Source of the DNA: Ulota crispa
Taxonomy: Eukaryota; Streptophyta; Bryopsida; Orthotrichales; Orthotrichaceae
Length of the DNA: 64,000 nucleotides
Reading direction: 5' to 3'
Assembly: GCA_963920765.1 (NCBI GenBank)
Contig: OY987244.1
Span: forward strand, 9,116,501-9,180,500
Shown here one piece after another: positions 1 through 12,159 of the stretch. A program made the position numbers and the translations under genes. The notes under the pieces are model-generated. The model was not told the origin of the DNA. It was given only the letters and a program-made list of their open reading frames with translations, and made no database searches. Numbering within the stretch: the first letter of the stretch is position 1; every line of letters begins with the position of its first letter.

Positions 1-2820
1 TAAGCTCCAATGAGTTGCTGGTGTGCTCAAAGCTATGACTTGTTATTTTGTACCAATTCAAAAACAACACAAAAGCCTTGATGACATTATCCTCAAAGAG
101 ATTGATAAGACAAAACATAATCACCTGTTCAAAACACATATAAGAATGCCTTTGTAAGTGTTATAAAAACATTTGGTATGAAAATAATCAACTGAAAAAT
201 AAAACTCTTTCTTGTACTTGCATTATAGCCCAATGCTCAAAAGCAGCAAAATTGGCATTGGAGTTGAAGTGCCCTCTTGCTTGGAACTATAATTAGAGTA
301 CCTTGACTCCTTGTGTATTGTTGCCAAACGCTTGTCCAATTCACAAATAGTCTTAGAAGTGCAAACCAGCCCTTCATTAGACATATCTCTCAAAATTGAA
401 ACCAAGGTTTTAAAGATTAAATATCTGCTTGGTGGAGTACATCTACATTGATACTTGCATATGGATTGCCAAGTTTAGTAGTTCCCCCACTGAATCCCCA
501 CAAAGCACTTTGTAAGAAAACACACACCAAGCCAACCATCAGCATGCATTAATCCCTTATTTTTATGCTAATTCTTCAAAGACTTTTTTTATTCTTTATT
601 GAGGCTAATCCTTCAAGAGACAATTCTCTAAATCTTTTAATTGATGTTAATCTTTAAAGGACATAACTTTCTTGAAGTCCTTACCTTTCAAAGACATCCC
701 TTGATTTTACTTACTAAAATTTTTGAATGCTTACCTTAATGAACATGGCTTATTTTTATTCAATATTTAATGCTAACCCTTCAAGTCACAACTTCCTTTA
801 ATTCTTTATTGATGTTAACCTCAAAACAACATGGCTTTTTTTTTAATCAATTTTAGGCTATTAGTTTCTCAACAATTGAATAATATTAAACAATTAAGTA
901 CTTGAGATATTGCTTATGCTTAAAATAAAAACCAATTTACCACAAGAAGATGGAGTGACCACACCTTGGGCAATTTATCTAAATCCTTCTTGGTGTTTGG
1001 ATTTTTCCTTGCCTCCATCATTGTAAGATATATCTTCTTTATTTCTTGCTCTGTACGCATAGAAAACTTCTTATCAACATCATTGAGATGGTCTTTTCCA
1101 CACTTACAAATGCTACAAGGTGATTGGCACTTGTTGGTGTTGTATGTACACATCACCTGACATATCAAATTTTAAAAAATCAAAGTTAGGGGTCAATAAA
1201 TAATTCAACTAAATCATCACCACTTAATTTAATAACTTTTCTACAATCTAATGGGATAAAGAAGATAATACTCTCTTTGTTACTTTCATCAATTATAATA
1301 ACAATAGAAAAATCAAATACCTTACATCCTTCAGGATGGTCACATATATAAGAGAATATAAGTGGGAAAACCCAATGAGAAGAGCCCCATGGATCCACAA
1401 GTTGAAGGCCACTGCAAATAGTTTGTTGAATTTTATTTTAGATCAAATATCAAACCTTCTCATACAATCTTTGAATCATACTTGAATCAAACAACATGTA
1501 AATATCATTCACCATGACCATATAAAAGCAATGTATGTTGGCCTTACTCAAAATTGACTCGCTTCAAGGGCTCCATTACAATAGAGAGACATTTGTGTAG
1601 AATCTGCAACTTTCTCTCATAACATTCAAATCTAACCTTCTTTGCACAAAAGACCAAGTACCAAAATGAGTATCAATAAAAAAAACAAAAGAAATAAATA
1701 AAATAAATATTAATAAACAAAGCTAACAAGATAAACAAAATAAATTACATTTTTTGATGTCATTTATTCTAAAGCATTCTAATTTAGATCTTACTACACA
1801 TAAATTAATACAATATTTAGAATAGAAAATGTACCTATATTCATCACAATAGGAAGAACGGCAAGCAAGACATGTCCAGTTGGCAATGACCTATTTTTGC
1901 AAGCAATATTGGCAATGACATCACTAAGGGATAGCTTGCAACCCTTCAATCATTAGAGAGTGTTGTTTGGTCGCTATAGAAAATCAATCCAGCCACAACT
2001 CCACCCTTGCAATTGATGTGTACCTGAAGTATAAAATGTCATGGTCAATTGTTAGAGATCACTACTATAGTATCTTGAAATGTGTTCATTATGACATGAA
2101 ATGAACGAAAATAAATTTGAATTCTTTTGTAAACAAACCTGCATTTCATGCCACCACAAAGCAGTGTCAGGTGTGGTGATAATAGAAGGACTGCTTGGAT
2201 GCAATTTAAAGCCTTGTGCATTACTTGGAGATGCAAACAACTCCAACAATGCTTCAAGTGGATCTTTGTAGTAAAGAATGAGCTCTTGTGTATCAATTGG
2301 ATTTGGAGCAATGTGATGTTCAATCCATCCCTATAAAATACCACAAAAAATTGTAAGTTATTGCATAAGTTAAAAATTATAATAAAAAATTCTTCAAAAG
2401 ACTTCAAAGATATGTAACAAAATAATATACTTACATGTTCTTGTTTATATAGTTCTTTCGCATATTGAGATAGATCTCTAGCATTCCGAAATGGCACCGT
2501 GGACATGTCAAACAATGGGTGATGGAGTAACTCTAGTAATGCATTTGTATCATTCTCAGTGAGCCCCATCTTATTTCTACAATTTCTAATGAAATAGACA
2601 AGATGATTGGTTGAGTTGTAGCTTTCTTTCTTGTGCTCATCATAACCTACATTTGAAAGTGATAAGTCCACACTAATTGAAGCCCTCATGTGGTCACCTT
2701 GTGTACAACATGGATGGTTTGATACATTGTCAACTTGCTCTGAAACAAAACCTTCAACTATTAAATTAATTTCTGGTCCATGAGCCTCATGTAAATGCTT
2801 TTGCTTCAAGGATTGTCAAT
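1..2820 (-). mobile_element. Remnant of a Plavaka/Tnp2-related DNA transposon
   Basis: Several minus-strand segments read in order like a transposase of the Plavaka/KDZ branch of the CACTA group. About 2,809-2,440 gives an N-terminal part with LVYFIRNCRNKMGLTEND and TVPFRNARDLSQYAKELY. About 2,340-2,050 gives LELFASPSNAQGFKLHP and DTALWWHEMQ. About 2,010-1,830 gives SDQTTLSND, then MSLANIACKNR and LLAVLPIV, the region that family places around its first catalytic Asp. 1,398-1,186 contains ICDHPEGCK, and 1,168-920 contains a cysteine-rich CSICKCGKDHL segment followed by RTEQEIKK. The segments lie in different frames with stops and possible introns between them, so the gene looks dead or heavily intron-broken. 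No terminal repeats were found, and the element may continue left of the window. The family call rests on motif order recalled from plant and fungal relatives, not on a search. Confidence 0.5.
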
Positions 2821-4663
2821 TGCACAACATATGCTCCTTGCTTGATGGGATGCCAATGCTCCATGATTGCTGAAATTGATTGCACCACACCTTGTACATG
2901 CCAATTTTACAAATTCCATCTTAAAACTTCTGGTGAAGCTCAAAATTTCTCTGTACACACAAAAACAAAAGAGTGCTCAGCACTCAAATTAGTAAAAACC
3001 TTTGATCACTAGAACCTTTGACCACCACAGCTTGCAGCATTGAACAAAACAAAGCTCACTGATTCCAAAAATTACTAGACAAGTTTTACTTGTGAAGTTA
3101 CAGAGCAGAAAAGCTTTATCTTGTACTTCTCACAAATCCATTTGGCTTCAACTTCAAACTTTGGAGAATTGGCATTTGGACAGTGAGCACATTTGGCTCA
3201 ACTTCAAACTCTAGAGAGTTGACATTAGGACACTGAGCACAGTAGTCAAAGAAGAAATAAGTGTTAAGTCTCAATGAGTAAACAAACTTGAGGAGGATCT
3301 TCAAGCTGGCTCTTGGACAATTGGACCCCGAGCCTTGACTATAACTCAAACAAGGACGTAAATGTGAAAAAAATTACCAGTTCTACCACACAAATCCTTA
3401 GTAGCATATGCAATCTTTTGCACGGCCTTCACAACCTGTTGAACAAACAGCAAGGAATGTCAAAGAAAGCTCAACATTCCGTACTCAAGCCATCCTACAT
3501 TGTAAAAAAGACTATATGAGATCATCAAGACGTCCGTTAGGGGCTAATCCCAGTCTGGGATTTTAGTGGGACATTGGACGTAGTGTGAACCGCCCATTAC
3601 ATTTGAGTATGCATTTGGATTAAAACAAGGGTGTATAACAAGAAAAAAACAGGCTTTACATCACACAGATTTGTTGGCTTGATATGTTTCCACCTTCTAG
3701 AGCAATTTAGAAGCAAATCTAGTGAACTGATCTTACTGAACCCAAACCAGTAAGCATTATCAACCTACCACAAGCAAACCATCACGGCTAGAGCAGAACA
3801 TGAAGCCAACAACTAAATAAATTATAATAAAAAAAAAGCAAAAGAACTGGACATGTACTATAGAGGCAAAGCAACATGAGCAAACTCTATATCTGCTCAA
3901 TAAAACTTCAACATTCAAATAAATCTACAATATAATCTAGGATTAGCCAAACTGAAAGCATGTGGTCGGCCATGGCAATACTTACTGCTTTCCAATAATG
4001 AAACCTCTGAACAAACAAGAACTAGAGAATTGGTCAACCTGTCCTTATAGATCCACAATCAAATGTACAAAACAAAGTCTTACAATACACGTATTGTAGT
4101 ACATGGTACATCCAAACACCTTTATTTGCGAAACCTTGATTTGCAAATCTCACCTCGATAAAGCTTGGTGAATGGTGGTGATCTCTCAACGCAATCTCCG
4201 AAGGTTTGTCTTTGCAGAATAAGCTTCCAAAAGGTTCGGGCACAACATCAATTGAATGACAGTCTCGGCAAGTGAGCATTCCTAAGTAGTAGCATCAACT
4301 ATCCATGCATGCCTTGGAATCCATTCATGTTTACTTGCATTTTGATGAAAATAGAAACAAGTTAGAAAATGAACTTTTAGCAAAATAGGTTGAGCTCCTT
4401 GCTTCCTACCAAAGCAATGTGAAAAAATTATATGCAACTTCACAGTTCCTTTGAATTTCTTACATTTCACTCATTAAAATTACCGCCTAATGACGGATCA
4501 AGAGCCGACTTTACAAAGTAGCAGCAACAAAGAGAAGGATGCAATTTGATCATAAGAGATTCAATTCCCAGGGATTTGTATATCAACTACACATCCACAA
4601 GTACACGTGCAACTAATTGTCTTTTCGTCATGTGATAATGTTGAGGTGAGTACACAAACCACA
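2821..4663. other. AT-rich stretch without a recognised gene
   Basis: Only short open frames without recognisable motifs are present. The stretch may hold the 5' part of the decayed transposon to its left, since related transposases carry an N-terminal zinc-binding region, but I cannot see one. It contains a small tandem duplication near 3,141-3,242 and ends at the left terminus of the CACTA element. Confidence 0.5.
3141..3242. repeat. Two degenerate tandem copies of a ~51-bp unit
   Basis: Both units start with GGCT(T)CAACTTCAAACT and end in a version of GGACAGTGAGCACA. The copies differ at several positions, so the duplication is not recent. Confidence 0.6.
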
Positions 4664-4689
4664 CACTAGTAGAAACCCCCGTTTTTTTC
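4664..4689 (+). repeat. Left terminal inverted repeat of the CACTA element
   Basis: This 26-bp terminus starts with CACTAGTAGAAACC and matches the right terminus at 22 of 26 positions. It is preceded by the ACA target duplication. Confidence 0.92.
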
Positions 4690-5154
4690 AACATTGGACC
4701 TTGGACATCCATGTTTTTCTAGATGATTTTTGGCCCAAAACCTTTCTAAAAAAACCCTCCATTTTCTTGGACATCCAATTTGCATCCGTGTGTCAAATGT
4801 GCAAATGTCTGAAAAAACTACAAATATGTTTACTCAGACATTCACATTTATACAAACATCAAAATAGACGTAAAGGTGAATGTCACTGACACTCTGACAT
4901 TGGGATTCGGTTTTACTATGGGTAACTCTACAAAAATTACCATAACAATTTGGTATTCAAAAGCTGCCCAAGGTAAAAAAAATTAGCTATGAAAACAACA
5001 ACATCCAAGTACATGTTTTCATAGACGTCAACATAAACGGTTTTGCAACTTGGCAAGAACATATTCTTTTACCTAGGGGTAACTTGGGCACAGTTAATTA
5101 GGGTTATTAGGTAAAAATTGAGCTTATTATAAAAATACTATGTTCAAAATATAT

Positions 5155-5935
5155 GACATCTTCTTAGACATTTTGCTTGACATCAAAGTCCACGTCTATT
5201 CCAGGGTGGCAAGATTGGGATATTTTCAATGCAGGTAAATTTTTAGCATTTATTTTGTAAGATGGGGTGAAAAAATTACCCTTTGGTAAAAACTTGGGTT
5301 CTGTACTTTCGGATGTCTACTCTTATGTTAACCTAGACGTCCAAATGAACAAACTTGTCTGGTTGGCAATAATGGAGCAATTTCACGGCAGGTAACTATT
5401 TGGAAGTTACTTTATAGGCTTGGGTGAAAAAAAAATCTTTCCATAAAAAATGAGGTTGTTCTCTAGGACGTCTATTCTTGTGTTGACTTGGATGTCCATA
5501 TGAACGTCCGAGCCAAGGTGCCAGTAACGGGACTTTTTAACGCTAGGTAACTTCTCTGAAGTTACTTTCTAGGTTCAAGTGAAATATTTGCTCCTGCGGA
5601 AAAAATAATTGTGAATTTTTTCGGACGTCCACTTACATGTTTACTTACACATCCAATTGAACATGCATCTCACATTGGCATAAATGAGACTTTTTAACAG
5701 CATGTAACTTCTTTGCAGTTACTTAGTAGGTTTAGGTGAAGAACTTGTTCCTAAGAAAAACATTTGTCTTGACATTTTTGGACATCTATTCAAATGTTTG
5801 CATAAACCTCTCAATGAACATTCATGTCAGGGTGGCAATTGCGGGGCGATTTCACCACACGTAACTCTTAAACAGTTACTTCCCATGTTTAGGGTAAACA
5901 ACTTCCCTACTATAAAAAGTTTTTGCTGAAAACAC
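5155..5935 (+). repeat. Left subterminal tandem repeat, ~157-bp unit, about five copies
   Basis: Units begin near 5,311, 5,466, 5,623 and 5,780, spacings of 155-157 bp, with a weaker copy near 5,155. Each starts with a version of GGACGTCTATTC, continues through ATGAAC and a TGGCAAT-like segment, and ends with GTAACT...AGTTACTT and GGTGAAA. In other CACTA elements short motifs repeated near the ends bind the TnpA-type protein. Here the repeated GGACGTC core would be the candidate site, which is inference. Confidence 0.75.
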
Positions 5936-6226
5936 TTTGTCGTCTACTAGAACATTTGGTAATACGTATAAAAAAACAAGTCTGTCATGTCATTTAGAAC
6001 TTTCATGAAGACATGCACCTTACCACAACTGTGTTCCAATGGCAACGTGTAACCGTTTGGTTCAGTGTACTTCACTTTCTAGTATAACATCTGTTGCAAT
6101 ATGCAATTGTATTCATAACCTGTAAACGTATACAACAATGTCCAATCACGCATCCATTTTGACAATGTCTCATACAACGTAAGCGCCTCTATGACATCCA
6201 TTGGATTTCTAAAACTCCATCATCTA

Positions 6227-9200
6227 TCAATCCTCCTTTGCAGTTGCTTCCTCTTCCAATCCAGCAGCTGCTGCTCTCACAATAGTAGCACCCACAAGGG
6301 TTGGCCTCCTCCTTGGCTTCGTTTCTAATGAAGTGGGTATCAAACCTTCAAAGTCAACGTTGTTACTGACATCAATGATGGCAGGAGGTGGCTGTAATGG
6401 ATGTGGTGTTGTACGTCGGCCTTGAACATTTGTCCTATAAACAACCTTCCATATGTTTCTTTGTGGATTGTCTAAAAGGAATACTTGCTGGCAATGCAAT
6501 GGAAAAGCGAATGAGTCAGTGTTCACTAAGTTGTCCATGCGGTTGAAATTGGCAACACTAAATCCATATCTATTGCGCTCAACGGTAGGGGCACGTGCAT
6601 CATGCGTGCTCTTCACCCAACTGCACAGCAATAATGTGGCGCAATGATTGCTTTAATCCAACTCTAGAATTTCTTCAATATACTCCACATACTCCACAAT
6701 TCTTTCGATGGGCCTCCCCGTCAGAACTCCCCATTGCAACTATTTGGTGAAGGCTGCAACGACACATGAATCACGTGTAACAAGGCCCCCCTTTGTAGTT
6801 TGAAAATGGAAATGACTTCCAAACAAATGCATTTGCCGGTGCATAGTTGTGTACCTCTCTGGTGGATATGCATACTAAACGAAGTCTTCCTCCAATTGTT
6901 CCCCACTTTGTTGTGTAGTGCTTACTTGATGCCTCAACCAATCTACAAATGGTGGTACCTCATCTAGCTCACGTGGAAACCTGTGTTGTGCATACGGACA
7001 ATTTCGATGAAATTCAATATGGTAGGACTCTTGCTCTCTCCATCTGTGCGTCTTTGCAATTGTGTAATCCCTATAACAAATTTCAAAACACAATATTAAG
7101 TGTTTTGATACACTGGTCCAATTGAATATGTCCATTTCAACATCCATAAATATCTGATTATGTGTCAAGTAAAATGGGACTTTGATTTCATGGATGTTGT
7201 TGCTAATGTTGTTAAAATCTAACACTCAAATGCTGTTCATGAGGTTGTTTTAGTCAATGTCCAACTTCATAATTTCTAGAATCCTCTCTACAAAGAATGT
7301 TGCTCTAATTTATGTTAAAATGATCTACAAACCTTTACGCCGTGTGAGTGACTGGATGAAGGCATTCAAAATTTGTGTGACTTCTACAAAGACGTACTGA
7401 AAGACAATTCTTTGTTGCAAATGACATTGATTAAACATAATCACAAACATGAATATTGCAATGTTTAGAGCGGTTCAACATTTGCAAGGATGTCAGTGCA
7501 CTTACTCTCTCCATTGCTCTAGACACGCCGCATTGTCAATGACAAATGCGTGTGCATGGCCACAATTGGCATCCGACATCTTTTGCTTTGTAGTTTCATT
7601 CGGCTTCAAGACTTCATTGTTCATGGTCGGGTCTTCATCTGCATCCCATACACATTGGGTTGTTTCTGTGTGTTGTGCCATGTACTTTGTGCAAAAGCCT
7701 AGAGCATCTTCCATGCGATATCCTTCAACGATGCTCCCTTCAGGACAAGCGTAAGTCCTAACATAATCTTTTAATGTCTTCAAATACCTCTCAATAGGAT
7801 AAATCCACCTGCAGCGGACAGGGCCACACATATACAACTTTTCCACTAGATGGATAGGGAGGTGGGTCATAATGTTTAGAAAGGTCGGTACAAACTCCTT
7901 TTCCAAAATGCAAGTTGCATTGATCACATTCTCCATGAGCTCTTCTTTGCTATCCTCGTTTACCTCTTTCTCACACAACCATTGAAACACTCGACAAATC
8001 TTGATGATGGTTGCGCATATCTCTTTGCCTAAGAGATTACAGATTGCCACATGAATCACCTGCATACCACAATTCCCCGCAACGTATTTCTATATCAACT
8101 GGAATGTATTCCAAAATATTTTAGGGTACACTGCAATGTTCTATATTTCATTCTATTGTCAATCAATACAACCAACATAATGTCCCATTCTAGCAGACAC
8201 GTCAATTTTATCATTCTACTGAACACCAACAAATTTTCCACTATGTTTGGTTAATTGACTAAATGTTTTTTTAGACACGTAGAAAGAACGGACAGTTGTT
8301 AATGAAAATGTACTGACTTACATGGAAGACAATACACTAGCACAACACACTAGATTACATGTTGCATGAGGATGTAGTAGTCATGGGTCTTCATGTACTA
8401 CAGTTTCCCATCCTTCAAACGCTTTTGAATACTCCCCACGTAGTTTGAAGAAGTGCAAATATTTGACACTATTTGCACAAACTCTTTACGCTCATCAGGC
8501 TTCAGAATGTACAGAGGATGTGGCATAAAACAGTCCATCCCATGATGTTGTCTTGGGTGCTTCCCATGTTGGAGCCACAATTCTTCTCAAATTTGCAAAT
8601 CCTCCACATCCTGACAACTTCCTAGGCTGTCATTCAAACTAAATAGTGTCTTCAAAATGTTTTCACAAATATTCTTCTCGCAATGCATGACGTCCAGAAC
8701 ATGACGGACCATCAAATGCTGTCCATGACAAAGTTATGATCCATCAGACATTATACAACAATATATTACTGTCCCTTCTAATGTAAAGATGATTCTTGCA
8801 ATGTTCTCCAACACATTGCAATGTTTTGTGTGACTTGCACTACAAACATGACTTTTAATACTGCTATTTAATTAGATGTCCTCCCCAACTTGGCAGTGCA
8901 TTGAACGACATATAAAACTAACAACTACTCATGACGGTAACATTTGTATAGACATACAATTTAACATTATAGCGCATCTAATAGAACAACTTTGTAATGC
9001 CTGCAATTATGATGAAAAACATAACAACGTCAACTTCCGTGCTTACATGCGTTTCTAGAAACATCATACTCAGCAACCACATATTTCAGTTGTTGTCATT
9101 TGCATTGTAACCATAGTCTTATGCATGAATTGAAGTTGTAGAATCCATTTACTTGCCAATAAAGAAAGTCCAAAGAGGGCACTCAATCGTTTTACACCAG

Positions 9201-10635
9201 TAGAATGGACAGGATCATCTCTTGCATCCTTGCGAGCACCTGTATCTAAGTAGTTTTGTCATAGAGCTGCATGACTGAGGACATTTGGTCCCAACATCAC
9301 TTTTGGCTTTCCCCTTTGCTCATTACATCTGTTGAATCTAAGATTATGTCAATATGGGTGTTGTTTATGTAAGTATCTCTGCATTCCACCGTACACAATC
9401 TTGCTGCCCTTCACAATCTTGTCCGGCAACAAGTTGCCGGTTTTGGCCATTTGAGAATTGATGTCAGGCCCGCAGCTTGGACATCCTCGATAACCTTAGC
9501 AGTAGACGCTAGATATCAATCCGTACGCCAAAAAATCAGAGATTGTCCACATTAGCATTGTCCGCGAGTTGAAACGTTGAGATCCCTCCGGTTGAGAGTA
9601 ATCTAATGTTGGGATGCCTCTCCACAAGGTGTGCAACTCCTGCAACAATGGACGTATGAAGACGTCAATGTTTTTTGCGGTTAGAGATTGCTTGCCTAAA
9701 ATCAGAATGCTGAGAGAGATGAAGAACTTTTTTGTTACAAACCATGGCTCCAAGTTGTAGATCAAAATCAACACTGGTCATGTTAACCAGTTTATGTTGC
9801 TAAGCTTGAATGGGTTGACGCCATCCAATGCCAACGCCAAACACATGTTTTTCTTTTTGACGCCAAAATTACCAAAGGCAACTTCCGTGTTGATGTGCTT
9901 CCAAGCAAGGCTGTCCACAACCAAACGCATAATGCCATCCAAACTGACGTGTTTGGTATAACCAATAAGCATGTCAGTAATTGCCGATGATTTCCACATC
10001 CGTTTCAATTGGAGTATAAGCAGAAAGTGGCGAACAACCTTTGCTAGTACTGTATCTGTGCCCTCCATCCAGCGCAATTTTGAACATATTGGACATCTAT
10101 ACAGCGTTGAATGCACGTCAGTATAGAGTACACACCTGTCTGAACAAGTATGGATGTTATTGTACTCCAAACCCAATCTATGAATGGTCTTCTTTGCCTC
10201 ATAATGGCTATTTGGTAACTTGTTTCCTAGTGGTAACAAATTTGTTGCCAAGTAATTCAGCAACTTGTTTGCAAACTTGTTGCTAATACCAAAGATCACG
10301 CACATGTTAATCAGAGCAATAGTGGCGGACACCACATTTGTCTTTGTACCTGTATATAATGGTGTCAAAGCAAGGTCATACAATTCTTGCAATCCATCCA
10401 TTGTTTCATCATTCTGGTTGTCATACTCTACCGTGTTGACATCAGCCACGACATCTTCACGTAATTTGTCAACACGGTTAAAAGCTTCCATGACCTGTCT
10501 CTGGACGTCATGAAATTTGTCCAGAACAACGTCCTCTTCAGCGTCTGGAACATCTCTATGAACACTTGCGTTGTCGACATTGTTGTTGCTAGGGATGTCA
10601 CAAGTGTTAACAATGATGTCATTGTTGTATGTCAC
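6227..10635 (-). pseudogene. Decayed CACTA Tnp2-type transposase gene
   Basis: Reading from the 3' side of the window, 10,635-9,778 gives the Tnp2 N-terminal half, with CPICSKLRW and ALALDGVNPFKLSN (the DG motif includes a conserved acidic residue of the family). After an in-frame TGA at 9,778-9,780 the same frame continues to 9,496 with IYNLEPWFVTKKFF, LTAKNIDVFIRPLLQELHTLW and MLMWTISDFLAYG, all typical of the tnp2 domain. 8,065-7,502 is a DUF4218-like block (LPIHLVEKLYMCGPV, RWIYPIERYLKTLK, PEGSIVEGY). 7,225-6,227 contains a DUF4216-like block (NRYGFSVANFNRM, CQQVFLLDNPQRNIWKVV) and a basic RRRP tail. At least two in-frame stops and further frame breaks are present. Some breaks could be introns, but the stops at 9,778 and 9,496 argue for decay. 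It runs divergently from the plus-strand gene of the element. Confidence 0.85.
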
Positions 10636-12159
10636 ATCCTCAACCCATAAACCTTGGGTTAGGAATCTTTAGGGGGATCTCCACCTACAATGGAGCGGGT
10701 CAAGAATGAATCTCTACCCACCAACGCATGGTGGGTTCTAATGGTATCAACGCGTCTTGTACGTCCTCCATGACACCCCGTGCATGGACAAAGGTAGGCT
10801 CTATAATTCTTCTTTGTTGCTACATGCAACTCTATCTACAATATAAGATTGCCTATTGGAATGTGCCATAACGTGCGTTCGTCACTGGCAATGTGGACTC
10901 TTGCACCGCGGTTGGACATGTTGGATTGCTAACAACTCAGTCTATGGTGTAGGGTTTAGGGTATTGTCCCATATGTTGGCATCTGAGATAGCAATATACA
11001 GCAGAACATATTCAGTGATACATAATACATAACATGTTTAGTAACTCATGACTGTTGCGCAGCCTTCTTAAGCAAGGTCCATGCACATCCAACATACTAA
11101 ACTAGACACAAAGATGACTGTGCAAATGCTCTAAGATTCCATGAAAATGTTCCTACATATGGTTTTTTTCACGTTGGTTGTAAATATTTGTAATTAAAAA
11201 AAATTGTCCACATTGACATCAACATTCCTTTATAATAATGCCAATGAAATTTTTGTTAAAGCTCAGCCATATAGAATCATGAAACAAATATAAAATCTAA
11301 GAACCAGATGCTTATGAAATAAATATATTGGTTCTCATTCAACCTAAATTTAAAATTCCAATGCACTTTCTTTGTATGCATTATCACTGTAATGGATTAG
11401 GCAACATGCTGACACTTACATAGACGTCATTAATAACATACATAGAGGCCATTATTAATATTTGAATTCTCCATGACAAAATTATGACCTAAGTATTCCA
11501 TGTCTACGCTTTGTGTACAAGGTGCACTGAAGTCATTCTATCACTACAATGGTTTCTTTGCCATTTACATTACACATTTTGGACACTGCAAAGCATCTAT
11601 GATTTATATTGATATTGGCATATGCAACATTTCCTGCTCAAAACCTCCGTTTTTGGACTTGGACAAGACATTCACAAGGTTCAATCAGTTACGGCTTCTT
11701 ATTTTATTTACAAACGGTTAAATTCTTATTAAATAGTCTTCATTCCATCCTTACCACATCTACTGTATCTGACGTCAACTTTAACAATAGTATGTTTGAT
11801 TGGACGTCTTGTATAACATTGTTTAAAACGTCTAAGCTCACGTGAACAGTGACTGTGGATAAAAATTAAAGTTCACCAAATCCACGTGGTCTACTAAATA
11901 AATAGTTGCATCTTTACAACAATGTGTACGCCAGAGGTAGCAAGGTACCCAAGGTTGCAAGGAAGAGTTGTCTCACACAACCCTTACTTTGCAAGAAACA
12001 ATGAGGCTTTAAAAACTGCAACATGTATTACAAGAGCTTGAATGCATTACATTACAACAATTTTAGGGTTTCTAGCGTAGAAATTGTGTACCGCTAGATT
12101 TGGAGGTTACAAGCACAACACTTGCAGCATTCACAAATTTTGTGTTCCAAGTAAGTGTA
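10636..12159. promoter_or_regulatory. Central intergenic region between the two divergent CACTA genes
   Basis: About 1.5 kb separates the apparent starts of the minus-strand Tnp2 gene and the plus-strand gene. It is AT-rich and has no convincing coding frame. By position it should hold the promoters of both genes, but I cannot point to a specific promoter motif. Confidence 0.35.
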
